From Podocnemis expansa (taxonomy: Eukaryota; Chordata; Testudines; Podocnemididae): a stretch of 64,000 nt of DNA. Location: contig ML682005.1 in NCBI GenBank assembly GCA_007922195.1, forward strand, positions 30,969,042 through 31,033,041. Reading direction: 5' to 3'. Position 1 is the stretch's first letter; the number at the start of each line of letters is the position of its first letter. The notes under the pieces were generated by a model, which was given only the letters and a program-made list of their open reading frames with translations, was not told where the DNA came from and did no database searches. Shown one piece after another: positions 46,480 to 58,071 of this stretch. The position numbers were made by a program, and so were the translations under genes.

Positions 46480-47616
46480 TGCCATCCTCACTAGGTCAGC
46501 CAGTCTGCATCTGAATATGCTCTTCCCCTTCCTTAAAAGATGGAGTCCATCTCTGCCTAGCAGTCCTTCCTCCTGGAACAGCACTCCATGGTTGAGGAAG
46601 CCAAAGCCCTCCTAACGACACCATCTTTGCAGCCAGGCATTCACCTCCAGGATGCATCTGTCTCTGCTGCTCAGGCCCCTACCCTTGATCAGAAGGATCG
46701 AGGAGACCACCACCTGTGCTCCAAACTTCTTCAACCACACTCCCAGAGCCCTTTGGCTCCCCTGATCTGCTGAAGATCACCTCTCACAGTATCATTGGTT
46801 CCCACATGAATGAGCAGCATGGGGGAGTAGTCTGAGGGGCAGATGATTCTTGACAATCCCTCCATAACATCTTGGATATGGGCATCCAGTGGGCAGCATA
46901 CCTCCTGAGCAGCCTTGTCAGAGTGACAGATGCTCCATTCCCCTCAGAAGTGAATCCCCAACCACCACAACACTATGTTTCCTCCTAGCTGTGGTAGATG
47001 TGATCCTCCCAGCCTCGGGGCTGCATGGTGTCTCCTGTTCCACCTCATCCATCATCTCTAGCGCTGCATAACAGTTCTTCATCACAATGGAAGGTGGGAT
47101 GTGAACAGAGGTGGAGCATTGTCTGCTGTCAGAGGTAACCTGTTGCCAGTTTCCTCCCTCTGCCATAGGCATCCCATCCTTCTCCAGTGGTGCGGCAATA
47201 GTCTTTGGGACCTGGATAGTATCCTCCTCCTTACATGTCTCTTCGTGGATGCTACTGAGGAACTTCTCCAGGGCATGGATACTCCTGAGCCTAGACACCT
47301 CTTCCGGTAACTCTCCCACCTGCCTCCTGAGAGATTCCACCAGAAGGTACCTGTCACATTGATTCACCTCCCCAGCCTGATCTGAGACAGGAAAATGCAG
47401 GCCACAGTCCCTGCAAGTCCACACCAGGATCTGGGTAGAGATATCCATGGTCAGGATGACTGTCTGGATACAGGCACAGGTGGAGGAGACATAAGTGGTG
47501 CTGGCACAAGCAGTGCAGCTCCTCTTCACCATCGTGGCCTCACCAAACTCCTCCCCAACCTCCCTCTCAAACTCCCCTGCTTTCAGTCCCCCTGTTCTCA
47601 AGCCAGGTATTTTCAC
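46480..47616 (-). pseudogene. CR1 ORF1: zinc-finger, coiled coil and SGNH esterase
   Basis: The open part 46,918-47,616 (232 codons) starts near the element's 5' end. It contains cysteine motifs (CTACASTTYVSSTCAC, then CRDCGLHFPV), a leucine/glutamate-rich segment (LLVESLRRQVGELPEEVSRL) likely to form a coiled coil, and ends with VVVVGDSLLRGME, the catalytic-serine block of the SGNH esterase found in CR1 ORF1. A later block, LLIHVGTNDT, can be read near 46,785-46,830 in another frame. ORF1 protein binds RNA in the transposition complex. The esterase half is broken by a frameshift. Confidence 0.85.
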
Positions 47617-47620
47617 TCAT

Positions 47621-49060
47621 ACAAGTGTTTTCAATATCAAGCCCTAAATAAGGTCATGATGAAGAAAGATGCTTAAGCATGTGCCTAACTTTGAAGTCAA
47701 TGGTACCACCTGTGCACTTAGGCATGTACTTAAGCATCCTGCTGAATAAGGGGCTAAAAATGACTATAGGGAGAAAACAATAAAAGTCTACACAAATAAA
47801 CTAACATTTTCAGCCTGAAATGCCTAAATGTAGGTTCCTAAATACATATGTAAACATCTAAAGAATTGGCTTTATTTTCAGAAATGTGTGAACATTTGCA
47901 TCTTTCTGTCTTTGACTGAGCCGTTTAGTTACTGACTTTAAAATGCATAAGGATGCTTCCTGTTTTTTTTACAGGAATTTATTAATTCAAATGACTGGCA
48001 TTAGTTCAAAATTACCCACTATGGCTGGTAGACTGAAAAATTTTATAATTAATTTGTTGGAGTCTTTATTTAAAATTTAAAGGCCATCAAAAATCAAAGC
48101 AAGCTACAGGAGAGAGCCATCAGTTAAATGTATGGTATTGTCACAGTGCTTTCAAATGGGATTTTAAAATGGTCTTTCATAAAATGTTAAGCTAATTTTT
48201 AAGGAAGGTATTAATGCCCTGTATGGCTTGAATAATATGCATTTGTAGCTAATTGATGAATCAGGATAGCCAGCTAAAACACACAAAAGGCTTATGTTGT
48301 ATAAAAGCTAAGACAAAACCTTTGCAATGGTGAAATACTAAGTTGTTCTGTCAGCTAGATGGAAGTCAATTATTTCCAAACTGCTGGAAATTTTGAATGG
48401 ATCTGGAGATGTACTGAGAGACAGTTTCATACAGCCTGCCCTCTTATTATTCAGACTCATCACATGGGAATCTGCAATATCTCAGAATCTAGGTTAAATG
48501 TACATTGGTGGAAATGTTAACCAGGTGTGTGGGGGTTTATTCCTGAAGCATATACTCCTAACTGTAGTCCATGATGATTCTTTTCTTCATTTCTAGTTTA
48601 AAACCTTGGTACGATTACAAGAACTAAGCCTTAAAAAAAAAAAAAAAATCAGTTTTCTGATCCCAGGAAATACTTTAAGGTTTAATACCAATATGAAGTT
48701 TAACAAAAATAGATACGTCCCAGTCTTGGAAAATTGAACACACGAGTAACTTGATTTACATAGGCAATCCCAACTGATTCAGTGGGACTAGTCCCATGAA
48801 TAGAGTTATTCAAACACTTAAGTGTACTGACAAGACACAGTTTATTTGAAAAAATGGGCTAATTTCTGCTTTTATATCGCTGTCCATTATTTTCATTTAC
48901 TTCAACAGGAGTATGATGCTGCCTGGGTTTCGGGGATCATTTATTATTCATATTAATATTTCATATTTGCAATAATCCATATGCAATATGCCATGTTTGG
49001 TACCAATAGAAAGATTGTAATCTGCTAGGAATGATTCTGTAGTTTATATATAGGTGTCAT
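47621..49060. other. Non-coding, repeat-poor
   Basis: No exon seen. Bases about 47,980-48,300 lack recognisable repeats and contain many TTAATTTG/TAATTGATG-type words, a pattern compatible with conserved non-coding DNA; not testable from sequence alone. Confidence 0.3.
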
Positions 49061-49660
49061 ATCTCTATTATGAGTTATGAATGTTTGTTTTTCAAGTTAT
49101 TTGATTCTGGGACACTCCCTGGACTAGACACCTACAAACCATTGTTTCCTTCATGGCTCATTAAGAAAGCTCCCAATTATAGTGGGCCCAGGGAGAAAAC
49201 TGTTGAACCATTAGGACTTGGTCATGTGACTCAACTCCACTTTGATTTCCAGAGACCACACAGCATGGGGAAGGCCAGAGGCAAGAAAAGGCAGCAGCCC
49301 CACCTCCATTTTGTCGTCAGTCTCCAACCGAGACTGGAACTATTCCTCTACAACTGGACAAAGGACTGAGGCCCATCCAGGTGCTGGGTGTCTACTGGAG
49401 GAATTGGACTAACCTGCAAACTCCAAATTCTACCAAGGACTTGCTTTCTATGGACTCAATCATTTGTATGGATGTGATTCACTTTGACCCTTTAATCTCT
49501 CACATTTTGTTTCTTTTCTTTAACAACAACAACTAAAGGTTTAATATAAAAGGATTGGATAGCTGTGTGGTGTTTTGGGTAAGATCCAAGCCTATATGGT
49601 TTAGGTAATGTGCCCAGCCTTCAGAGTCAGGAGAACCTATTTCTTTCAGACACCTGGTGG
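49061..49660. repeat. Possible unclassified interspersed repeat
   Basis: More GC-rich than the flanks, with an open stretch at 49,070-49,369 (99 codons) lacking domains, and TATAAAAGGATTGG with GTGTGGTGTTTTGGGTAAG near 49,545-49,590, which I faintly recall from turtle LTR-like repeats. No ends were found. Confidence 0.25.
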
Positions 49661-52600
49661 CTAGGTCTGGACCAAAGGAGTTTCTGTGTTTAATAAGGGG
49701 GGCTTATTTTGTTATGCTTCGTGATGATCAGTGTGGAGAATCAAAAGCATGTTTTGTGACTGATTGGGAGACTGGTTTAAGTACTACCCATCAGTGTTAT
49801 AGGGATTTGGCTCCCAGTTTTGCAGCTTGCTGTGATTTTTTCACGTTCAGGAGGTTATGGCCGGAGGCCTGGTTCACAGAGAGAATACAGTTGGATGTCA
49901 GGGCAGAATCTGATCACTGTGAATCTAAGTAATTATGCTCCCAGTGTCAGTGATATTAAACCAATCAAAACCAATTACAATCAGGCCACATGTGTTTAAA
50001 AGTCTCCTTCAGTAAAATCCTTACATAATTTCATTTGCCATTGTACTGGTCTGTTGAATTTAATTTAAAAAACACTGTTTACATTATTCTTCCTTGATCC
50101 TTCTGTTGTCTTGTCAGAAATGATACAGCCAGAAACTGATTAATTAGTGTTATTATGTTTCCTCATAAGTACTATACTGTGAAGCCCATACCTCTGAAAA
50201 AGTTATACTGTAGTAAGTAAATATGTTTCAGAAGGGCTTTTGTTGATCTTAGTTTGCTTCTCAAATTGTCTTTACAGTCTACCTCCCGTATCAGCTACCA
50301 AACATTATTTCAAGGGAAAAATATTGTTTTTTCATTCCAAAATGAACCAAGATAGTAATAGTTTATTGCATGGTGCAGCCTGAAATCCCTTCTAACACTT
50401 AAAACCTTATATCCAAAAGATGCTTAGTATTTCTTTGAGTGGCTTACTGAAAAGTCAAATTTAAGCCAGACTCCAAGATCTTAAATGAAATGCTTTGAAT
50501 TGTAAATAACTTGCTATGGATTTGTATTATCTGGTACATGTACTTTTTATTGACTAAATACTATGTGCTATGTTATTCACAGTCAAGGCTTCTGATGAGC
50601 ACTTTCATAAGAAAGACAAAATGAAAATATGATGGAGTGACAGAAAGCTGCACTGCTGCCCCGCTGTATTCTACAGCAGCTTGCAGGACAATTTCTTTAA
50701 ATCCTAGTGACATTTTGGCTCCCAAACAATAATCTTAAGTTATTTTGCAACTGCTGTTTGGCAGGATACTAAAAACTACAGTCAGAACCTAGTAACTTTT
50801 CCCAGAGGCCAATACAATCTCAATGCATCAGCTCCAAGCCAGAGTATGTCAGATGACCTTGTATTGTACTAACACTAGGAATGCAAAAATTAATAAATCA
50901 CAGCCTACCCCTTTATCAAAATAGAGTTTAAGATCATGAAAATTAAACTCCTGAACAGGAGATCTGAGAGCACAGAGACTGATGGCTAGTACAACTTGAG
51001 TTGGAGTTTCAAGTTAAATGTACAGACATTTTCTGATTCAGCTTCTGAGCTGATAACTTTTTGTTCAACAGTTGAGAAGACACTTGAAGTACAGTAACTG
51101 ACAATCACATTAGAGGAAGGAAAATGAAATTTCTGGGGAGGAGGAGATGGACTTTAGATTCCATATTGAGTTTATGTCTAATTTAATTCCTGAGTTACTG
51201 GATCTATGCATAAAAGATGAGCCAATATTAGAAAAATCATTGATACAGCTGTCCTTCACAGTTTAAATAATCAAAAGGAATTACTTTTGGCTACATGGTG
51301 GGAGAACCAGACATGTTTCTATTGTGTATTAATATCAGTTGAGTTAACACTGGATATCTTTACTGAACTATAAATCTAATTTCCTTAGTGCCTTTCTCAG
51401 TTGCTTTAAAATGTCTGCATGAGAGTAAGCTTACAGACTAGTCTGGAGAGTATTATTCTGTATGTAAATGGTCATTAATATGTTGATTCTTGTGTTGTGT
51501 ACTAATGTGGTTAGGAAATCAAAAAAATCATAGCAAACCAAGTGTTTTGTTACTTAGGAAACAGCATTAGGCAGATCTTTTAATAAATGACAAAATGTCT
51601 TCCTTAATATTGTAGACATGCTAAATGAACTTAATCTACTATTGCATAGTATATGTAGTAGAAAAAGAAAAGAATCATAACACTCTAATTTACAATTCAC
51701 ATGGCTACGTATAGCCTCCTAATATTATTTATACAATGCAGTCGTATCCAGTAAAGCAAGATTTCCATGTGCTAATAACACAAAACACAACATCTCACTC
51801 ACTTCTCCATTAATTCTCAGCCATACAGAACTCAGATTTAAGACCAGATTTTTTAACAAGGTAGTTAAGTCCAGGCATTTGAAAACTCAAATAGGCATTA
51901 AGGTTTGTATATGCACATTTTAAATACTTAAATCCATATTTGATATTCAAAAAGGGAAAGAGAACATCCTAAGTTGTCTGTGGTTCCCAACCCATACATT
52001 TCTTTTCCAGCATCCTTGCTGTTGAAACTTTGAGGCAGGTAAGGAAAATATTCAGGAGGACTATTGTCAGTATCTTCAGCTATGATTGTTTTTGATGTCT
52101 TAATCCTTTGCCCTTAACACAAAAAGTTATGGCAAGCTGAAGATATGATTTATGAGTCAGGTACTTTATTGCTGAAGGAAAATAAGGAGATTGTAAAATC
52201 TGTTTGCATACAGAGTATGTGTACTTCTGAACTGATGGTTATGCCAGAGCTCTAACCCTCCTTTTAAAAATGAGAGCCTAGAAAACTTCCAGGTTTTTAT
52301 TTCACTCTCCCACATTCTATATGGATAAACCACTGGTAAAGACTAATTTCAATGGAAACCACTATGTGGTATGGGGCATTCCTCAACCTACAGACAAAGC
52401 TATTTTGCCAAAAAATTACATTAAAAACCTTATGGCATATTTAAGTTTCCAAAGTCATTTCTTTCAACTGCTAAACACATCAAGATAGACTTTCAAACAC
52501 TCTGACAGCTTAAGGATTGTGTCAAAAAGTCATCATGCACATCTTTGGTTCATTTTAATTCACATGCAGTGGGTTCCTTGATGTCATGCTAAGATTTCTT

Positions 52601-54342
52601 TTTGGGTAGGAGTGGGGGTGAGGGAGGGGGGAATTTGAGTAAGTGCTGGGTGAACCTAAAAAAAAATATGTGAAGAGAATCTCAGTCAAACTAAGCACAT
52701 GTTGCCTGGTTTCAGGTGGAGTCCAGGCAGGAAGGCTCTCTTTTGCATGGTTTCCATCAGGAATAATAATAATGTCTATAGTGTGCCAGCTGCCGAAGCG
52801 GGGAAGGGTTTTAGCAGCAGGATTTAAATTTAAGACCTTTGATTCAGAAAGTGTTCACCTCAACTAGCAGTTAGCGACTTATCTGACCAACAAGTTAGTT
52901 TGATCTCTGGGATGCATCCGTATTTCTCTTACATCAGAAGAAAGAATCCTACTCTATTCATTAGGCAGCTCCAGACTTGGCTAAATCTCCTTCCTTTCAC
53001 TTCCTTTCCAATTCCTGACATTCAATGGAAGTGTAGAGGGCTGGAACCAATTGGGTTCAAAGGCTCTCATTAACTTTCTCATGTGAATATATGGCCTATC
53101 TGCTCCCTCATAACATCACACACAAAAAATTCTGAACCAAATTCTTGGCGTTCATATGGAACACCTACAATTCACCATATCATTCAGAGCAGTATACTAG
53201 CCAGCACTGTAAGTTTTTGTCTCTGAAGTATAATTTCTTTTCTTTACCAAGACAGTTCTTTTAAAAAATACACTAAAATTCATGCTTAATATAGTCTATG
53301 CTTCTTCAATTATAGAGTAATTTATGTTCAGTAAGTAAATATTCTCTCTTTTCAACAAAGGTAGATAGAGAAATTTGTTTCACTTGTGCATTTCAAAACC
53401 TAAACATTAGAATTTAATAATTAACATTTATTTCATATCATGCTGAACCTATTGATTTTTCTCTCTTCCATTCTAGTCATATTTTACTCTTGCAAAGACT
53501 TTGAAACCTCTGGAGGAAGATCAGTTGCCCTTTCTCCCACATGACAGCAGGATCTGTGCTGAAATATAATGGAAGCAGAGGCTGCACTTTAATTGAATCC
53601 TCTGGGGGTCTGTTATAGTTCATGCAATTATAAATGGTTGTAACTAAAGCTGAATAGCATCTGCTTCATGTGTAACAATGCACTGTAAAAAGAGAACTGT
53701 ATGCTAGGTTTGTTGAAGGTTGTGTTGTTTTAGAACTGTACACTGTGGAATTCATAAAACTAAATGAAATAATATTACTCTGCTATTTCCATGCTTGTAA
53801 TGTTATGGTCTGTATATTAGTTTCTTGGCAAACAAATTCAAGGCTATATCAGCATAGGTTTCAGTTAAATTCCTTTATCATCTGTGGTCTTTTGGACTCA
53901 CTTGAGTTATCAGGATTTCAGAAGAATCAGAGCCTGTATAGTGTCACAGTTCTGGCATGATCTCTTGAGAGTAATGGGGGAGCAGTTTAACCACCATCCA
54001 TTTTTTCTTCTTTTAAAAATATTTTAAATCACTTATTTAAAAAAATAAGTTTGACTTTTGAAATGCTTCAAGGACTTATTGAGTTATAATTGTATGATTC
54101 ATCAGACTCTACACCAATGAAACGGCACAGATCATCTCACACAACTAATATCTTCTTTTAATAATTGCTAAATGTTTGAAAGACCTCAATACCCAAAAGT
54201 AGGGACAGATCATCAAAAGAATATGGCCTTTAGGCACCAGAACAAGTGGCCAGAAATTGGATTTTGAGGTTTTGTGAAAATCTGAGCATACAGATTAAAG
54301 TTATAGTTGCTGGGTGCTGAGATCTTAAAAATTGGGCTTGAA
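49661..54342. other. Long non-coding stretch without recognisable repeats
   Basis: About 4.7 kb of AT-rich DNA. Open frames at 49,657-49,932, 52,643-52,867 and 53,745-53,960 have no domain. No RNA gene seen. It is the longest repeat-poor part of the window. Confidence 0.4.
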
Positions 54343-55734
54343 GTGTATGTCTATAAGAGCTTTCCTCATTTTGAAATGAGGAGCTCCCTCATTTTGAAAT
54401 AAGCTTTGTATCCAAATGACTTAAATTGAAATGATTATTTTGAAATAACAGTGTAACTGCATTATTTTGCCTTAACCATGATTTCAATTTTAAGGGAGGT
54501 TTCTCCTTCTTCCTCCCTGGGTGCATGACACTCTGGAAGGAAGTGGTTGCCTTCCAGTGCCTGGGGCAAGCAGGCCCAAAGCCCCCCCCCCCATCCCTGC
54601 TGGATCTAGCCGGGGCAGTCAGTCCCCAGTCCTGTGGCCAGGCAGGGGTAGAGACCCATGTGCCCAGCTCTTGGCACATTGGCTTGGTGGTGGAGAAAGC
54701 ATTCCCTGCCTAGCTAGAGCCCTGCACACTCAGCCAGCCTGGGGAAGGGAGCCCCAGGCCCAGTTTCAGTCACGCTGGCCAGGCGGCAGGAATGGCATCC
54801 CTGCACTTGGTTGCAGTGGTGCTGGCAGGGAGAAGACACCCCTGTGTCCAGCTTTAGGTGCGCTGGCCGGGCAGCGCAGAGAAGAAACCCAAGTGCCTGA
54901 ATTGAGGTGTGCTGGCGGGGAGAAGGAACTCCCACTCCTGGCTTCAGCAGTGTTGGCCGGGTGGCAGAGAGAAGTCACCCTCACACCTGGCTCGCAGAGT
55001 GCTGACCAGGCAGTGGGAAAAGCACCTCAGCACCCAGCTCTCGGAGAGCGTTCTGGTGGGGGCAAAGGCAGCCCCACACCCAGCTCTTGGAGAGCTTTGT
55101 GGCGCGGGGAGAAGGCACTCCCGTGCCTGACTCCCAGCTCACTGACTGAGTGGCAGGAAATGCACCCCCAGGCCCAGCTGCCAGAATGAGCTTGCAGTTG
55201 GGTGCAGGGTTGCATTCTTCCTGCTTCCTGGCCAGTGCTCAGGAAGCTGGGTGTGGGGGGGGTCACTTCTCCCTGTGCCAGATTGAGTGCTCCCAGACCC
55301 AGGTGTGGAAGTCCCTTTTCCCTGCTGCCTGGCAAGTGCAGCCCGAGACAGGCATGGGGGTCCCTTCCCCACTGTCCGGCCAGGGCTACTGGAACCGAGT
55401 GCGGGGTCTCTTCCCTGCACCTAGCCAGAGCTTCTATAGCCAGGCATGGGATCTGTTTGCTGTGCCCAGCTAAGCAGGGGTGCCTTCTCCCCCATGGAGC
55501 TCTGGGCACTTGGGGGTGGGATGTATTTCCCCCGCCAATGGCTCACCAGGCTAGAGCTCCAGCAGTGGATTGGGTGGTGGCATGGTCCGTCTTGGGTGCC
55601 ATGTTGCCATATCTCCCATGGTGCCCCTCCCCTAAATCAAACTAGCATGTCCTGTCCGTGGACATGCTAGTTTGATATGGGTATCTAGTGGAACCATGTT
55701 AAATTGATTTAACCATCTAAGTGCAGACATAGCC
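54343..55734. mobile_element. Large foldback MITE with GC-rich core
   Basis: The left end GTGTATGTCTATAA and right end GTGCAGACATAGCC (complement GGCTATGTCTGCAC) belong to the same terminal type as at 42,688. Next to the left end are ATTTTGAAAT-type hairpin words; near the right end is a hairpin with perfect 14-bp arms AAACTAGCATGTCC/GGACATGCTAGTTT within about 55,638-55,673. The 1-kb core is GC-rich and partly tandemly repeated. The right part matches bases 1-231 of the window. No transposase is present. Confidence 0.75.
54760..55160. repeat. Degenerate GC-rich tandem repeat, about 60-bp unit
   Basis: Units share GTGCTGGC(C)GGG, then a GGCAGAGAGAAG-like purine run, then a CCC-rich stretch and CCAGCTCT-like word. 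Six or seven divergent copies can be counted. The 222-codon plus frame at 54,521-55,189 is this repeat read through and has no other support. Confidence 0.6.
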
Positions 55735-56560
55735 TAAGGGACCTAGTTTACCAATATGAGGTAAATGCAAAACAATAAATAGCCTCATGTTACTCATACA
55801 ATGCCTGGTAAAACAGAGGTTCAGAATCCATGCCCTGTCTGAAAGATTATGTGCAAACACCTTGTACTTTCCAAATCCCAGAGTCATTAAGCACTATTAT
55901 ATCATACCTAGCTGCCTACAGACAGATATCACCCAGATACAGAGACATCTCTTTTCTTCTATACATGCTACAAGCACTGAGGACTGAGAAGGGAATGACA
56001 TAAGAGCCATTGCATAAACTTTCTAACACCAGAGGATTTCCACATAGTGGCATGAGTGAAATGTAGCCAATGAAGAAGAGAGTTGGGCTCAGACTCTCAA
56101 ACACTGAATTATTTTCAAGTGTTTTATCTATGAGTGCAAAAATGGGAAGAAAAGAGGGGGAATTAGGGTAAAAATTAAATAAAATGGTTTGTTCGACAAA
56201 CCAGCTGCTGGTAATAAAAAAATGGCTAGAGTCTAAAGACTCTCACACTAGTCTAGGATGTATTGTAACCTCTAAGTGACCTTCTTATCAATGACTCCTT
56301 CTATTCCCTTGCCCGTTATATAGAACACACTTACCAAGGAGTTACATGTCTCCATCTGTCTGGAAATGAAACATTTCTAAATTTACACTGGTGGAGGCTG
56401 GCTATAAGACAAACAATATGTACAATGTGAACAAGCATAAACGCCATAAATACAGGAACAACAACAAATGTTATAAGGCAACCAATAAAAGGTTAATTCA
56501 AAGGTGATGTGTAAAGTGACATAAGTTAGCCTCTTAAAATACTTTATACTTACTGACATA
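55735..56560. other. Non-coding, nothing recognised
   Basis: AT-rich spacer between the MITE and the gypsy LTR. Confidence 0.4.
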
Positions 56561-57072
56561 TGTTGTGACAAATGGGGTTGCTTGGCTATTGTGGGTTGTG
56601 TGCTTCAAGCTTGGCAGCCAGCCTCAGCATGGCTTTCCCTCCTCCAAACTTCCCACTACTCCACTCTCCTGGGGCTGGACTCTTCACCTCACAGGCCACA
56701 GGACCTGGGGCCCTCAGGTCCATCTAGGCAAGCTTGACCTTTCTGACTGTACCTTTTAGGTGCTCACAGCAACAGCTTTCTCTAGGTTTTCTTTACTTTG
56801 CTACTTCACTTCATGCAAATCTCCACTCCACACAATCCTCCAGTCCTCCAACCACCATGTCTAACACTCTGTGCCTGCAACAGAGGCCTTTTTATCTACT
56901 GTGGCCAATCACCCCAAACTGATCTCAGATGCTGTGATTGACTTCAGGTGCTCCAATCAGTCTCAGAGCAGCCCTTCCCTACCTACCCTGGAAACAAGGA
57001 TTTATTAAGCCTGAGGTTAATATACCTACCTTCCAGCACCCTCCTGTAGCCCTCAGACTTAACTCCATCACA
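56561..57072 (-). repeat. 3' LTR of the Gmr1-like element
   Basis: On the minus strand it starts TGTGATGGAG (57,072) and ends GTCACAACA (56,561), 512 bp. Its plus-strand left part, GGGTTGCTTGGCTATTGTGG and on to CCTCCAAACTTC, is repeated at 61,143-61,231, proving the pair. It contains AATTCCTAATAAATC-type A/T words only weakly resembling a promoter. Confidence 0.9.
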
Positions 57073-57074
57073 TA

Positions 57075-57082
57075 CCCCCCCC
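57075..57082 (-). promoter_or_regulatory. Polypurine tract
   Basis: A run of eight G on the minus strand two bases before the 3' LTR start, at the expected place for plus-strand priming. Confidence 0.7.
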
Positions 57083-57239
57083 TGCACAATCCCAAGGGGT
57101 TGGGCAATGTATGATGCTAAACAGTGCATTTGGGAGAAGCCATCTGCATTGCCATGGCGGCTGCCAGCCTGATGGTGTATGGTGAACTAGAAGGGCTGGA
57201 GGGACAAAAACTACCAGGTTATTTGCGAGTTCTTTTCTT

Positions 57240-57900
57240 TGCATTCATTGCAGAGGGGCATGATCAGTCAACAGGGTAAAGTGCCATCCCAGCAGGTAGC
57301 ATCAGTGGGCTTCTATGGCTCACTTCACTTGAAAGCCAAGCATTCTCTCCCCACTACCTCATATCTTTATTCTTGTGCTAGGAGCTTCTGACTGAGGTAC
57401 ATCACTTCATGTTCTTCCTCACCCAACATTTGTGAAAGGACTGCTCCCAGCCCCCACCTCAGAGGCATCTGTCTGGAGCATAAATTCCTTTGAGAAGTCT
57501 GGGGTGAGGAGTACAGGATCCTGGCAAAGGTCCATTTGTAGGTCTTTGAAGGCCCTCTCAGCTGCATCAGACCATCGCACAATCTTGGGGCCTTGGAGTT
57601 TTAATCAGATCTATCAGGGGGCTGGCTCTGGAGTCAAAATATAGAATAAAGCATTGATAGTATATTACTATGCCTAAAAATGCCTTAACCTGCTTTTTCC
57701 GGTTGGGCCAGGGACAGTTCTGGATAGTTCTACTTTGTTTAATTGGAGTATGGAGTATGCATTGAATAGTGAAATCTCATTTAAATGGCAGAAGTCATTG
57801 CAGAACCTCATTGTGCCATCTGGTTTTGGTACCAATATAGTTGGGTTGGACCATTGACTGTGGAACTCCTCGATGACTTCCAGCTCCAACATCGTCTCTT
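57240..57900 (-). pseudogene. Gypsy RT/RNase H with palm domain deleted
   Basis: Frame 57,674-57,892 gives ELEVIEEFHSQWSNPTILVP and KPDGTMRFCNDFCHLNEIS, the RT fingers. It then jumps near 57,720 straight to NCPWPNRKKQVKAFLG, the connection region. The intervening palm, which would hold the catalytic YxDD aspartates, is absent. RNase H follows: LQTDASE near 57,455-57,480 and LLTDHAPLQ near 57,245-57,275, each in shifting frames. Frame 57,367-57,582 includes GAVLSQMLGEEEHEVMYLSQ. It lies 3' of integrase on the element's strand. Confidence 0.85.
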
Positions 57901-58071
57901 CCTCTGCCTTGATTTCCTTCCTCTTAGCCTCTGGGATATGATAGGGTCACATCATTACTTCAGGGTTTATAACTATATGATGGGTTACCTTGGTTGTTCT
58001 GCCCTGTTTGGTTGTGAATACATCTTGGAATCATTCGCTCATCACTGCTGCTTTGGCCTTTTGTTCCAGTG

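Larger units (their letters stand above)
43457..47620 (-). mobile_element. Near full-length CR1 LINE
   Basis: About 4.2 kb on the minus strand, close to the usual CR1 length. The 3' end is at CATTCATAGAATCATAGGG (about 43,457-43,475), the terminal ATTCTATGA-type repeat. In order follow a 3' untranslated region, ORF2 (RT then, further 5', endonuclease) and ORF1 at the 5' end. Frameshifts and stops disable it, but most of both proteins can be read, so this is a rather young or complete copy beside the many short 3' ends in the window. The 5' boundary is inferred from where ORF1 similarity stops. Confidence 0.9.

Noticed and set aside
46588..47676. Several plus-strand frames over the CR1 ORF1 region
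   Set aside because: Antisense shadows of the CR1 minus-strand proteins.
49070..49369. Possible single-exon host gene
   Set aside because: No recognisable domain, no conserved start or splice context, and the block looks like part of an interspersed repeat.
54521..55189. 222-codon plus-strand frame
   Set aside because: Reads through a degenerate 60-bp tandem repeat inside a MITE; no conserved domain.
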